Below, piece after piece: positions 46,020 to 57,074 of a stretch of 64,000 nucleotides of DNA; the stretch's first letter is position 1; the number at the start of each line of letters is the position of its first letter. The translations under genes and the position numbers were made by a program. This DNA comes from Elmis aenea (Eukaryota > Arthropoda > Insecta > Coleoptera > Elmidae), in the NCBI GenBank assembly GCA_947652605.1, contig OX393577.1, forward strand, positions 68,286,108 to 68,350,107, given 5' to 3'. The notes beneath the pieces were generated by a model, which had not been told where the DNA came from, did no database searches, and saw only the letters and a program-made list of their open reading frames with translations.

Positions 46020-48826
46020 AATATTATTGTGTCTCAATTATCCCAACCACGCCACAAAAAAAAAGAACTTGAAAAGTTTGGCCCTTGAAGTGAATTAGTT
46101 GTGATTTAAAAATAGTGCAAACGTGAGTTCAGTGCGAAAATTCTGAACATGTTAAGGATCAAAAAGGATTTTGTTCCATTATTTCTGGATTAATTAATTT
46201 GTTGCTAACTGTAGCTACTGAGAGGTATCTTGTCACGTAATTGGTGAGATGGGGTTAGACAACCTTCTGTTTAAAGTGAACGTTTTGGAAGGCCGTGTTC
46301 ATAAAAAACATTCTCATAGCAAACTAAATCAACCTCCATTTGTAAATAAACCATGCTTTATGTTAGTAACAAAAACTAAGAAATGTTAGTCGATGCAGCA
46401 CTCATGTCCACATACTTAAAAGTAACGATTTCAAACAAATAATATATTTATCGAACTTACAGTAAGCGCAAAAAACTAGGAGATGTTCAATAAGCTATTC
46501 CATTACAACTGAACCATCAAACAGCATGTGCAATTGCGAATAAATTAAAATTTCGTTAAAAATTGCCTGGTCAGGTGGAGTTTGATACGCCCCAAATTAA
46601 ATAATGATCAAAATAACTCGAACATATTTGTTACATTCGATGCCGTACAATTTGAAAATGACTGAAAGCTGGATGGGAAATCAGGGATGTACTTCTATTT
46701 ATATTCAAAGAGAAGTAATTTTTAATCAGGTTGGAATGTGATAAACCCCCTTTTTCCGATTGAGCGTTAAGTGAAAAATTTAATTATATAATTAATGTAT
46801 TTAAAAAAAAATTAATAAGTGTTTATTTTACAAAAGAACTCCGATTAACTATGTACTGTGCTGGAAGTTAACTTTATTTATTAATTAAATGCAATATTCA
46901 TATCCACAAAACAATTCTCTTATTAAATACGCACCTCGACACCGATAGGTGAAAGAAAAACCGATTAAGAAGAAGTAGAAGATCATATTTTAAGTGATAT
47001 AAAAATAAATAGAAATATAATAAGTACATACAAAGAAATTAACCAAAGGCAATTTTAAATAGCTTTAAATTTAACATAAAATCCATGCAGCCCTCACAAT
47101 ATTACAAAATCAATTTTACCCAAGTCATTGATATGCAGCTGTTTAAAAAATTACAGTTTTTTAAATATTTCAATAAATACAAATATATTTGAAACCAGCG
47201 TTTAATCTTCATGAGAGGAAAGATTCACCCAACTTGTGTTTTACAAAATCGTCGCAACTTAATATTTAAATCAAAGATTGTCGGTAAAAAGCTTTTTTCA
47301 ACGTAAGCATCTTGTTAAACAACTAGTTTTTTTTTTTTGTAAAACAGTAACGTCATTGAAAATTGCAAATAGTTTAGATATTATGTAACATGGATCCGTT
47401 TTGTGACAACCTATAAATGCATGAGACTTAAATTATGCATTGACCTACTTGTCAACTAATTTTGTAGGTGTTGATGGCCTTACTAATGCCTAATTAAAAA
47501 TGAAGTCGTTGTATATGCTAAGTCTCGTGGGGATCTCAATTCGACATGGGAAAAGTCGTGGTAGTATTGAGACAATACACAAACCTAGCTCATTTTATGA
47601 ATAAGAGTTTGTTTATGGTTGAAAAAAGTGGAAAATTCGTTCTTTTCACTGACGAATTGAGCAGGGAAAATTTGGCCGAAGTTCTGAAGAAATTTGTGGG
47701 AAACATATTTAATAGTGTGCTTATTTCAAATACTACTCAATTTATTCGATAAATGATAGCTATTTCCATAGTATTTTATTCACAGCTCTTCCAGTTCCAC
47801 TTTGTTTAAATTTTTCAAATGCTTTTGGGCGCTGTGTTTCTTAAATTCTCAAAATCGGTGATCTTTACTGAATATTTAATAAAATTCTACAAAAAAGGCA
47901 AGCAGAGTTGAACGAGATATCTAAACAACTGCATCAAATTTGATCTACTCTGCACATTATCCAAAACGTTAAAGACCCTTTCACCGTTTTATGTTTTTAA
48001 TTATAATGGGTTTTAGGTGTACCAATTTTTCGTTATCATACGATCCAATAGTAAACTAATATATAAAATCTTGGTGCTGTTTAGCAATGGCCATGATATT
48101 TTTTTAACTAGAACTAGGTGAACCTACACATTTTTGCATACAAGTATTTCGTTCGTAATTGATGGTTACCATGACTTAACTGTATGGTACCGACATTTCG
48201 ATTAGTAAAAATGAAATCAGGTTTCGCAGCTGACAATTACCTTAGATAAATCACATGCAATAACGAATTACCTGTCACATATTAGTCCACAAATAAGGCT
48301 TTGAAAATGATTCGATAACTCGATGGCATAAATTGTATCGGAGTGAACGTTTTAAAAGCTGTGCCAAATTAGTCTATTTTATAATCGTAACATTCACCTA
48401 GACATTCTTATATTTAACTTTTTTGTCTGAAGGTTAATATATACCGGCCCATTGTAGAATAACGCAGACTTACAGGCATTTTATTTTTCATGGTTATTTG
48501 TGGCATATCGTAAGATGATTCTTAAGGAATAATTTCATCTTTCTCCGCTCTACTGAAATCTTTCCAAATGTGTCTTTTTAGTACTCTTAAATATGAGCCA
48601 CTGGGACATCATTTTAAGCAGAAATATAAATGCTACCTTGTAAAAATCATTCATGAAAATTAAAAATGCAAACTATGGCGTTTGCATAAATATGTTAGGG
48701 CTTACAGAAAGATCGAAAAATGTGTCTAATTTAAAACATTTCATGTTTTATAAACGGTTGAATTATTCAAGTGATTCATTTAATAAAACTAATACATAAG
48801 TATCTTCAACATAACTTTTTTTATAA
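46020..48826. other. Intergenic region between the convergent cuticle genes, left part
   Basis: AT-rich. An open frame at 47546-47752 shows no family resemblance. No exon or transposon recognised. Confidence 0.5.
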
Positions 48827-48929
48827 TCTAAATGCAAGACTCTTGTCTCTTAATCAGGTGCAATTTTATAGTAAATAAGATGGCACTCAGTGAATAGACG
48901 AGTATCTTGGAACTGGTCTTGCATTTAGA
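48827..48929. repeat. Short hairpin MITE with perfect 14-bp ends
   Basis: TCTAAATGCAAGAC at 48827-48840 and its exact complement GTCTTGCATTTAGA at 48916-48929. Internal arms also pair partly (GACTCTTGTCTCTT and AATAGACGAGTATC). Wording resembles the 40575-40748 repeat. Confidence 0.65.
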
Positions 48930-49529
48930 CAAGAGATACTTCAAGAAAAAGATAAGTTATCTATTAAACTTATTTGCAAAATTTTCTTCACTCTACTAAA
49001 ATATTTAATAAACATTTTTTGCAAGTGTATTATAGTTGTCTTAAATGTGGGCAAGCGATAAGTGACAAATTTAAATGCTACCTAAACACGTGAAAATTAT
49101 TAATGAGTTTAAAAAGGCGCGCTATTGTGTTTATAAATAAAATTCCAAGTCTCTCAGAAAGATCTAAAAATGTGCTCCAGTAAGAAAGCAGTTTACGATT
49201 TAAAACATTTTGTGTTGTAGTGTTTTTTTTTTTGCGTTTAAAACCTATACTACTCACGACATGTAAACGTTTAAGTTCTTAAAACTGCATAACTTTCTTC
49301 ATATAACAAACTTCGTGGCACTTCTTATTACTGACGATTAAAAAAACTCTTGAAATCCTTTGCGAATGGAAGATCGAGTATGGCGGCCGAAAATGCCACT
49401 TTAAAAATTAGTAGGTACATTTTTTTAATTCATTTATTTTGAAATGTCGGAAATTAAATTTACATAATAAATAAATAAATAATAACAAAAATCAAAACAG
49501 GTCAATACGGATGAGGAGATGGGAAAAAT
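48930..49529. other. Intergenic region between the convergent cuticle genes, right part
   Basis: AT-rich, including the 3' UTR of cuticle gene B. Nothing else recognised. Confidence 0.5.
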
Positions 49530-50279
49530 TTACCAGGCGTAGTTGCCAAGGGAACCGGCGTAGGAGACATGGGCAACAGCTGGGGCGGCAGAGTAGGTGA
49601 CTCCAAGAGGAGCGGCGACAGCGGCACGGACAGCGCCGTATCCCAAACCAGCACCGTAAGCGCCACCGTAGGCGAGTGCTGGGGCGGCTCCGTAGGCGAG
49701 AGCTGGGGCAGCTCCGTAGGCGACGGTTCTTACTCCTGGGTTGGATACACGGACATCAGATTTGCTTACGCTGGAGAATGGGGTGTCGATGGTCTTGGAG
49801 TAGGTGGATACTTGACCGAGGTTGCCGAAGGAACGGAGGATGTTGGATTGTTGGGAGGTGATGGCACCACCAGCCAAACCAGCGGAGTAGGCAACTGGGG
49901 CATGGGCGGCATAGCCTACAGCTGGGGCAGCGTAGCTGACGGCGGGGGCAGCATAGCTTACAGCTGGGGCAGCGTAGCTGACGGCGGGGGCAGCATAGCT
50001 TACAGCTGGGGCAGCGTAGCTTACAGCTGGGGAAGCATAGCTCACAGCTGGAGCAGCATAACCAGCATAACCGACAGCTGGGGCACCATAGCTAGTGATG
50101 GATGGTCCTGGAGCATAGGTAGCGGGTGCTCCCAAAAGGCCAGCGTTGGCAACAGCCAAAGCGGCGCAAAGTACTACAAGCTGAAAAATAAAAACAACAC
50201 ATTAACCAAGCACGTACACAAACATCACCAAAAGCACAACCACATCGTCTCACGCTTCGATATATACCTTGAATGCCAT
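49530..50279 (-). CDS. CPLCA-type cuticle protein with one retinin-like domain, 220 aa (gene B)
   Basis: On the minus strand exon 1 (50279-50268) encodes MAFK and exon 2 (50180-49530) the rest; the 87-bp intron splits the signal peptide MAFKLVVLCAALAVANA. Next come about seven SYAAPAV repeats, a single retinin-like core (about 109-157, SQQSNILRSFGNLGQVSTYS...SNPG) and an AAPALAYGG tail ending GSLGNYAW. The last 140 or so coding bases are identical to gene A at the DNA level, while flanks differ. A TATA box (TATAAAAA) lies at about 50336-50343. It is transcribed towards gene A and away from Hsp70 copy B. Structural cuticle role inferred from family. Confidence 0.9.
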
Positions 50280-50344
50280 TTTGTTAAAGATACTTGAAGT
50301 TTGTCAAGTGATAATTTTTTTTTCTGTCGCGTCGGTTTTTATAC

Positions 50345-51826
50345 CCCAAGTCTTGGGCTAGTCCGGGTGGTGGCCCGATTTAAGTGGCTAATAAACCAGT
50401 TTTAAGACAACTTTTAGATTTGCTACAATTGTTAAATTATGTCAAGTTCACTTCGGATATTACGCAATGACAATAGGCACTACTCATTATACTTGCCGCA
50501 GATTAAGGATTTAATAAAATGTCATGTTCATGACCAATGGCCAACGCGTAAATTTAATCCGAAGGATATTCCTTTTTCATATAATTACATCAAGCATATG
50601 TAATAAATAATCAAGACAACTAGAACACATTCACACGTCTTTTTTTTAAAGCTATAAATCCAGTACAACAATTTATAACTTGATCATCTTTAAATCGAGC
50701 AAAACTCATCGAATTTTCATCGATTTAATTCAGTATTTAAATGCAATTTATTTCATATCTATCAACAATTAATAAACAAGGTAGTCAATCGTTATTTTAT
50801 CTCTATCTTGCATTTAGATCTTGTTATATGCTTGACCTATACTGATGAATAAACCGTTTATAAACCACACCCATCATATGATCGTCGTATTTCAAAATAT
50901 TTCGCAAGGACAATTAGGAGATTTTGCGATTACGAAATTAAATCAGCGACCAATTTTATTTCTAATTATTTCTGTTGACGCAAAGTCTGTGCAGTACTGA
51001 ATCTGAAATTATGAAAATTGTCCCACAAAAACGAAATATGTTCTTTATAAATCCTCGCTCCTCGGGCTGACAATGCCAATAAATGTTTTTTTTTGTAAAT
51101 GTGCACTAGAAATAAAATAAACGAATAATCTCCATGTTATATAAATAAGCCTATTCAAAAATCCATGTATTTTATTATTGATGAAGATCAAGTAGATAAA
51201 CAAAAAAGCTACCGACGAAGTAATGGGAGTCCAGAAAATGGTCTAATTTTTCTAGAAAAGTAATTCTTCATACACAATAAAATAAGTGACATTTTAAATA
51301 AGTTGCCTACATAATTTGACCATTTATGAGGCACTAACCATTTTTATTTAATTTACTTTACAACTAAAGCAAAAAACGAATTTATTGATTGCGTAAAAAC
51401 ATATCAAAATAAAATAAAATGTTAGTGTATACCTATGTATATTATGAACGACAGAATATACGAAAGAGATTTCAGTCACTAGTTTTGTTTTAAAATAAAT
51501 GAAACAACAACAAAGTTATTTTGTTTGTGTGTACTTTTAAATATTCATTAATCTTCAACAACCATTAAAAGACAAAAACATTAAACAGAGTAGACACTTA
51601 CTGAACGAGTGTCTAAATTAAACAAAGAATTGAAGTGTTTATACGATGGATAAAGCAATTTTAAATATACTTCAAGAATTAAATGATAAGCGAAGTTTGC
51701 AAAATATTTAAAACGTTGAAACAGAAGCCTTTTCAAAAATATTCTTAAAAAAAAAAAACAGCCAAACCCTTAACTTTGTTTGCTCTGCTCTCACCTACCT
51801 ATTTTAAAACGTTTAATTACAAAAAA
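50345..51826. other. Intergenic region upstream of cuticle gene B
   Basis: AT-rich DNA without recognisable genes or repeats. Confidence 0.5.
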
Positions 51827-52270
51827 TATACAGTGCGTTCACGCTGAAAGGAATAAATTCATTTAAACAATAGCTATTAGTTTGAGAAAAAAACGCTCGG
51901 ACCCGTCGATTTTTGTTTTTAAATTGACATTTTTTAACGCATGTGCCAACCCGATATCGCTTCCGGTTTACCCGGAAGTGACATTAACTTTGTTATTTTA
52001 AATACAACACCCTGTATTTTTTTACATTTTTGGATTCCTCTTTAAGTGTTCTTTATAAAATGTAAAAGGTCATGTTGTCCTTAAATTAACCGTTTTCGTG
52101 TAATTTATATTTCCGTAAAAATTTTGTGCCGTGCATCACTTTTGAAAATTTGCGATATTTTAAAATTTTGATAAGTAATCCTTAATTCCTTTTGAAGTTC
52201 TATAAATAATACCTTAGTAAACTCTTTTCATTCGTTAAATTTGTAAAATTTTAAAATATCGCACTGTATA
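51827..52270. mobile_element. Deletion derivative of a TACAGTGCG-ended fold-back element
   Basis: It begins TATACAGTGCGTTCAC and ends CGCACTGTATA, so both termini are kept but the right arm is reduced to about 11 bp. It is directly repeated by the next element, which it abuts so that the TATA is shared. An internal CAACACCCTGTAT motif lies near 52006. Confidence 0.75.
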
Positions 52271-53027
52271 CAGTGCGTTCACAATGAAAGGAATACATTC
52301 ATTTAAACAATAGCTATTAGTTTGAGAAAAAAACGCTCGGACCCGTCGATTTTTGTTTTTAAATTGACATTTTTTAACGCATGTTCCAAACCGATATCAC
52401 TTCCGGGTAAACCGGAAGTGACATTAACTTTGTTATTTTAAATACAACACCCTGTATATTTTTACATTTTTGGATTCCCCTTTAAGTGGTCTTTATAAAA
52501 TGTACAAGGTCGTAGTGTCCTTAAATTAACCGTTTTCGTGTAATTTATATATCCGTAAAAATTTTGGGCCGTGCATCACTTTTGAAAATTTGCGATATTT
52601 TAAAATTTTGATAAGTAAGCCTTAATTCCTTTTAAAGTTTGATAAATAATACCTTAGTAAACTCTTTTCATTCGTTAAATTTGTAAAATTTTAAAATATC
52701 GCAAATTTTCAAAAGTGATGCACGGCACAAAATTTTTACGGAAATATAAATTACACGAAAACGGTTAATTTAAGAACAACATGACCTTATACATTTTATA
52801 AAGAACACTTAAAGGGGAATCTAAAAATGTAAAAATATACAGGGTGTTGTATTTAAAATAACAAAGTTAATGTCACTTCCGGGTAAACAGGAAGTGATAT
52901 CGGGTTGGCACATGCGTTAAAAAATGTCAATTTAAAAACAAAAATCGACGGGTCCAAGCGTTTTTTTCTCAAACTAATAGCTATTGTTTAAATGAATTTA
53001 TTCCTTTCAGCGTGAACGCACTGTATA
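52267..53027. mobile_element. TACAGTGCG-ended fold-back element, full palindrome
   Basis: The left arm from TATACAGTGCGTTCAC and the right arm ending GTGAACGCACTGTATA pair over about 330 bp (landmarks CGGACCCGTCGATTTTTG, GAAGTGACATTAACTTTG, GGATTCCCCTTTAAGTG). Each arm contains an internal ACACCCTGTA-type motif (52447; mirror 52838). No transposase. It lies between cuticle gene B and Hsp70 copy B and contributes to the asymmetry of the inverted gene arrangement. Confidence 0.8.
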
Positions 53028-54610
53028 TAAAGTACCTTATTTATAGCATATTTAAAACACTGCAACATTTCAGCTTTGAAAGGTTTTTAAATCATATTTA
53101 CAATAATTTTTCATATGCAATAAATTTTTGCTATAAATCTATCAAAAAGTGATACATTAAATATGTTAAAAAATTAATTGAATTACAATCTAATCCATTA
53201 TTTACATATCAAAACATAACGATTAATTAGCAAAACAAATTTTTAAGCCAAATACTTTTAATTTTATAGCTATGGTTTAATCATTAGGAATATATTATGA
53301 TTCTGAACTACGCTTTTTTTTAGTGAAAGACTGATTCATTAAGCCAAAAAAATCTCACGCAATCTTTTTTAGGTTTGCAATTTGACAATCAAAGCGTTTG
53401 TTTCATTAAATTTGTAGTGATCACAAGAACTGGTATACATTTCGTGTTTCAATTTTATTAGCAGTGCGTTTTGCAACGGTAACGGTGTTAAACAAAAAGG
53501 CAATTGAACATAATATTGTTACGCCTTGATGATTGATTATATTGTAGGTAGAGTATTTTGAAAACAGAGACGTTTGATGTCATGTTGTGTGGGCTAGTCA
53601 GTTTTGACGTTTTTTTTATTTTTATGCATTTTTAATTTTGTTTTATAAACGTTACAATATTCAACGCAACGTAAAGAATGAAAATAAAAATGCAAAATTA
53701 AACATGAGGCGAGTTAACGTAATACTACTAATACTAGATGCGATTTTTATGTTACAAACGTTCACCACAATTGCGAAAATGATCTTTGACTTGTATAAAA
53801 CTGCTCTAAGTTAAAAAAATATTTAATCTCACATATAAATATAAATATTTAGTTTAAAAATGTCTTATTACAATATATTAATAACCTGTATGTGTGTGAA
53901 TATTTGATTAATCCATAAACAATATTTTTTAGATACAACTGTTCAATATTTTACTTAAGAAAAATGTTATTAATAAAAATAAAATTTGGAGAATATAAAA
54001 TAAGTTTTAAGCTCCCAGTATTTTGGTTGACACCGTCCACGACATTAAATTTGCATATATATTTAACTTTCACAATATTTATTGCTAATTCTGATTGTTA
54101 GTAACTAATATAATTTATTATAGTGTTGTCAATAGCACAATAGACAATATGCTAATATACACTAATTTTTAAAATATTGGTATAACTTAAAGTTTTTATT
54201 AATGGAAGATTATTTGTTATATTTAAGGAAAATAACATTTAAGCTGAAAACAATTTTTTGGAAAAGTACATTTATTAGGCTGCAATGAAAAATGTCTTGC
54301 TTAAAAATCATAGATTTTTTTCAATACCTTTTAAGAATACGTTCATTAGCTTACTAATTAAAATTAAAACAAACTAATTACTTAATTATATTTTAACATT
54401 ATAACAGATTAACAGATTAAAAGCACCAGACAAAGTATTTTTAAAAACAAATACTGTTAATGAGAAAATTGTGTTTGTTTTTATTTCTGAAAGGTTTTTT
54501 AGTGCTATTGCTATATATATATTCCAGACAATTAGCCTATAATTTAAAATCAAAACGTTAATTTTATTACGACTCTCAAGATTTTTTTTGTTATTTTTTA
54601 TTTTATACAC
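53028..54610. other. Intergenic AT-rich region
   Basis: No gene is supported. A minus-strand open frame at 54386-54610 is low-complexity Lys/Asn-rich and probably chance. Confidence 0.5.
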
Positions 54611-54639
54611 AAATTACACGAACATACGCGTTATCACAG

Positions 54640-54770
54640 GCCGCTTCTAGTAGCTTCGACCTACAGAATGATCTCGTACGTTCGCTGCGGGTATATTGAC
54701 GCACAAAGTTCTACATCGCACGACCGAGAATATTCGAGGTTGTTCGGTTATACAACTCCTTTTAGTATAA
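54640..54770 (+). promoter_or_regulatory. Promoter of Hsp70 copy B
   Basis: A heat-shock-element core GAATATTC (54728-54735), continuing CGAG, lies just upstream of GTATAA (54765-54770). Further half-sites (AGCTTCGAC, ACAGAATG, AAGTTCTAC) lie at 54650-54715. The sequence is not alignable with the copy A promoter. Confidence 0.65.
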
Positions 54771-54912
54771 GAGCCGAGCGCTCGCGATTCCCCATCAAAT
54801 ATATTCCAAGCTTACACGAACAAACAACAGAAGCAGTTTTTAAATTGTGCGCAAGTTCAAAAAATATCTGTGTAATAACTAAAAGCAAACAAGTTGTATA
54901 TTTATCTTCAAA

Positions 54913-56862
54913 ATGGTTAAAGCACCAGCTATTGGTATTGACCTGGGTACCACCTACTCTTGTGTGGGTGTGTGGCAACAGGGAAAAGTGGAGATCATCG
55001 CCAACGACCAGGGGAATCGCACAACTCCGAGTTACGTTGCGTTTACCGACAACGAACGCCTCATCGGAGATGCCGCCAAGAACCAAGTGGCCATGAATCC
55101 TCATAACACCATCTTCGATGCCAAACGTCTCATCGGTCGTAAATATGACGATCCAAAAATACAAGACGACTTCAAACACTGGCCATTCAAAGTTATCAAC
55201 GACGGAAGCAAACCAAAAATTCAAGTGCAGTACAAAGGAGAAAACAAGACGTTCGCTCCAGAAGAAGTTAGTTCCATGGTCCTAACAAAAATGAAGGAGA
55301 CTGCAGAAGCTTATCTGGGCACGACCGTGAGGGACGCGGTTGTAACAGTGCCAGCGTATTTCAACGACTCCCAAAGACAAGCCACCAAAGACGCCGGAGC
55401 GATTGCCGGTCTTAACGTCCTAAGAATAATCAACGAGCCGACAGCGGCAGCTCTGGCTTATGGACTCGATAAGAATCTCAGAGGAGAACGTAATGTGTTA
55501 ATCTTCGATCTCGGTGGTGGAACTTTCGACGTCTCGATTCTGACCATCGATGAAGGATCGCTGTTTGAAGTCAAAGCTACAGCCGGAGACACTCACTTGG
55601 GTGGCGAAGATTTCGACAACAGATTGGTTAATTATTTCGTTGAAGAATTCAAACGAAAGTACAAAAAGGATCTACACAGCAATCCTCGCGCCATTCGTCG
55701 CTTAAGAACTGCCGCCGAACGAGCCAAACGCACCTTGTCATCCAGTACAGAAGCCTCACTTGAAATCGACGCACTGTTCGACGGTATTGACTTCTACACG
55801 AAAATCTCGAGAGCCAGATTCGAAGAACTTTGCTGCGATCTATTCCGAAGCACCCTCCAACCCGTCGAAAAGGCTTTGGCTGACGCTAAAATGGATAAGG
55901 CAGCCATACACGACATAGTGCTAGTTGGAGGATCAACACGCATTCCTAAAGTGCAGTCGTTAGTGCAGAACTTCTTCTGCGGTAAAACGTTGAACCTTTC
56001 CATCAATCCAGACGAAGCCGTGGCTTATGGTGCAGCTGTACAAGCAGCAGTATTGAGTGGAGACACCAGCAAAGAGATTCAAGACGTGCTTCTAGTAGAC
56101 GTCACACCGTTATCCTTGGGTATCGAAACTGCTGGTGGCGTAATGACGAAAATTATCGAAAGAAATGCGACAATTCCATGCAAACAAACTCAAACATTCA
56201 CTACGCTCACCGACAATCAACCCGCCGTCACGGTCCAAGTATTCGAGGGCGAAAGAGCGATGACCAAGGACAACAATCTTCTGGGCACGTTCGATTTAAC
56301 AGGAATACCTCCAGCTCCTCGCGGTGTTCCTCAGATCGATGTCACCTTCGACCTAGATGCCAACGGTATTCTAAACGTGTCCGCCAAAGACACAAATTCT
56401 GGCAATTCCCGCAACATCACAATCAAAAACGACAAAGGACGTCTCTCTCAAAAAGATATCGATCGCATGGTGGCCGATGCCGAGAAATACCGGGACGAAG
56501 ATGAACAACAAAGAAGACGTGTTGCAGCACGGAACAAGCTAGAAAGTTACATATTTAATGTGAAACAAGCTGTGGGTGATGTCGGTGATAAACTAAGTGC
56601 TGAAGATAAAGCAACAGTGGAGAGAGAATGTAATGAGTGCTTGAAATGGTTGGATGGTAATTTGTTAGCAGAAAAAGAGGAGTATGAACATCGCGAGAAG
56701 CAACTGACATCAATTTGTAGTCCGATTATGGCCAAAGTTCATGCTGGTGGAGCTCCAAATGGACAGGGAATGCCGGGTGGTTTTAATCAAGGCAACTGTG
56801 GTCAACAAGCTGGAGGATTCAATACTGATCACCGTGGGCCTACCATTGAAGAAGTAGATTAA
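54913..56862 (+). CDS. Hsp70: Inducible-type cytosolic Hsp70, intronless, 649 aa (copy B)
   Basis: Same chaperone as copy A, in opposite orientation 11 kb away. All three Hsp70 signatures and the EEVD terminus are present. The start [16 protein letters not shown] matches copy A. In the first few hundred bases the DNA differs from copy A only at isolated positions, with homology stopping at the ATG and at the stop codon. Distinct residues include AIRRLRT (family and copy A differ here), [19 protein letters not shown] and the tail [20 protein letters not shown]. 5' UTR about 110-120 nt from the TATA box; AATAAA at about 56978-56995. Confidence 0.97.
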   Translation: MVKAPAIGIDLGTTYSCVGVWQQGKVEIIANDQGNRTTPSYVAFTDNERLIGDAAKNQVAMNPHNTIFDAKRLIGRKYDDPKIQDDFKHWPFKVINDGSKPKIQVQYKGENKTFAPEEVSSMVLTKMKETAEAYLGTTVRDAVVTVPAYFNDSQRQATKDAGAIAGLNVLRIINEPTAAALAYGLDKNLRGERNVLIFDLGGGTFDVSILTIDEGSLFEVKATAGDTHLGGEDFDNRLVNYFVEEFKRKYKKDLHSNPRAIRRLRTAAERAKRTLSSSTEASLEIDALFDGIDFYTKISRARFEELCCDLFRSTLQPVEKALADAKMDKAAIHDIVLVGGSTRIPKVQSLVQNFFCGKTLNLSINPDEAVAYGAAVQAAVLSGDTSKEIQDVLLVDVTPLSLGIETAGGVMTKIIERNATIPCKQTQTFTTLTDNQPAVTVQVFEGERAMTKDNNLLGTFDLTGIPPAPRGVPQIDVTFDLDANGILNVSAKDTNSGNSRNITIKNDKGRLSQKDIDRMVADAEKYRDEDEQQRRRVAARNKLESYIFNVKQAVGDVGDKLSAEDKATVERECNECLKWLDGNLLAEKEEYEHREKQLTSICSPIMAKVHAGGAPNGQGMPGGFNQGNCGQQAGGFNTDHRGPTIEEVD

Positions 56863-57074
56863 ATTTAACGTAGTAATTTACTTTTTGTATATTAGTGAAT
56901 AGTATGTGATATTTTAATAGTCAGTAGTATATTGTATTAATTAATTTATATTTGTCGTTAATATGTACAAGACTGATAAAATAAAATAAATATTTATTTA
57001 CTTTCATTCTTTGTTTAATCTTAGATTTGATTGCAAATCCAATCTAATAATAATTAGGCCTAACTGCATTAAAT

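Noticed and set aside
49569..50297. Long antisense frame (about 242 codons) opposite cuticle gene B, and a similar one opposite gene A (45463-45945)
   Set aside because: Low-complexity Gly/Ser/Trp shadow of Ala/Pro/Tyr codon repeats. The sense strand has the signal peptide, intron and TATA box.
54748..55224. Antisense open frame of about 158 codons opposite the 5' end of Hsp70 copy B, and a similar one opposite copy A (43487-43813)
   Set aside because: Both mirror the strongly biased Hsp70 coding strand; they have no start context, splice sites or family resemblance.
41846..56862. LTR retrotransposon flanked by Hsp70 copies as long repeats
   Set aside because: The repeats are inverted, are host chaperone genes, and there is no gag/pol between them.
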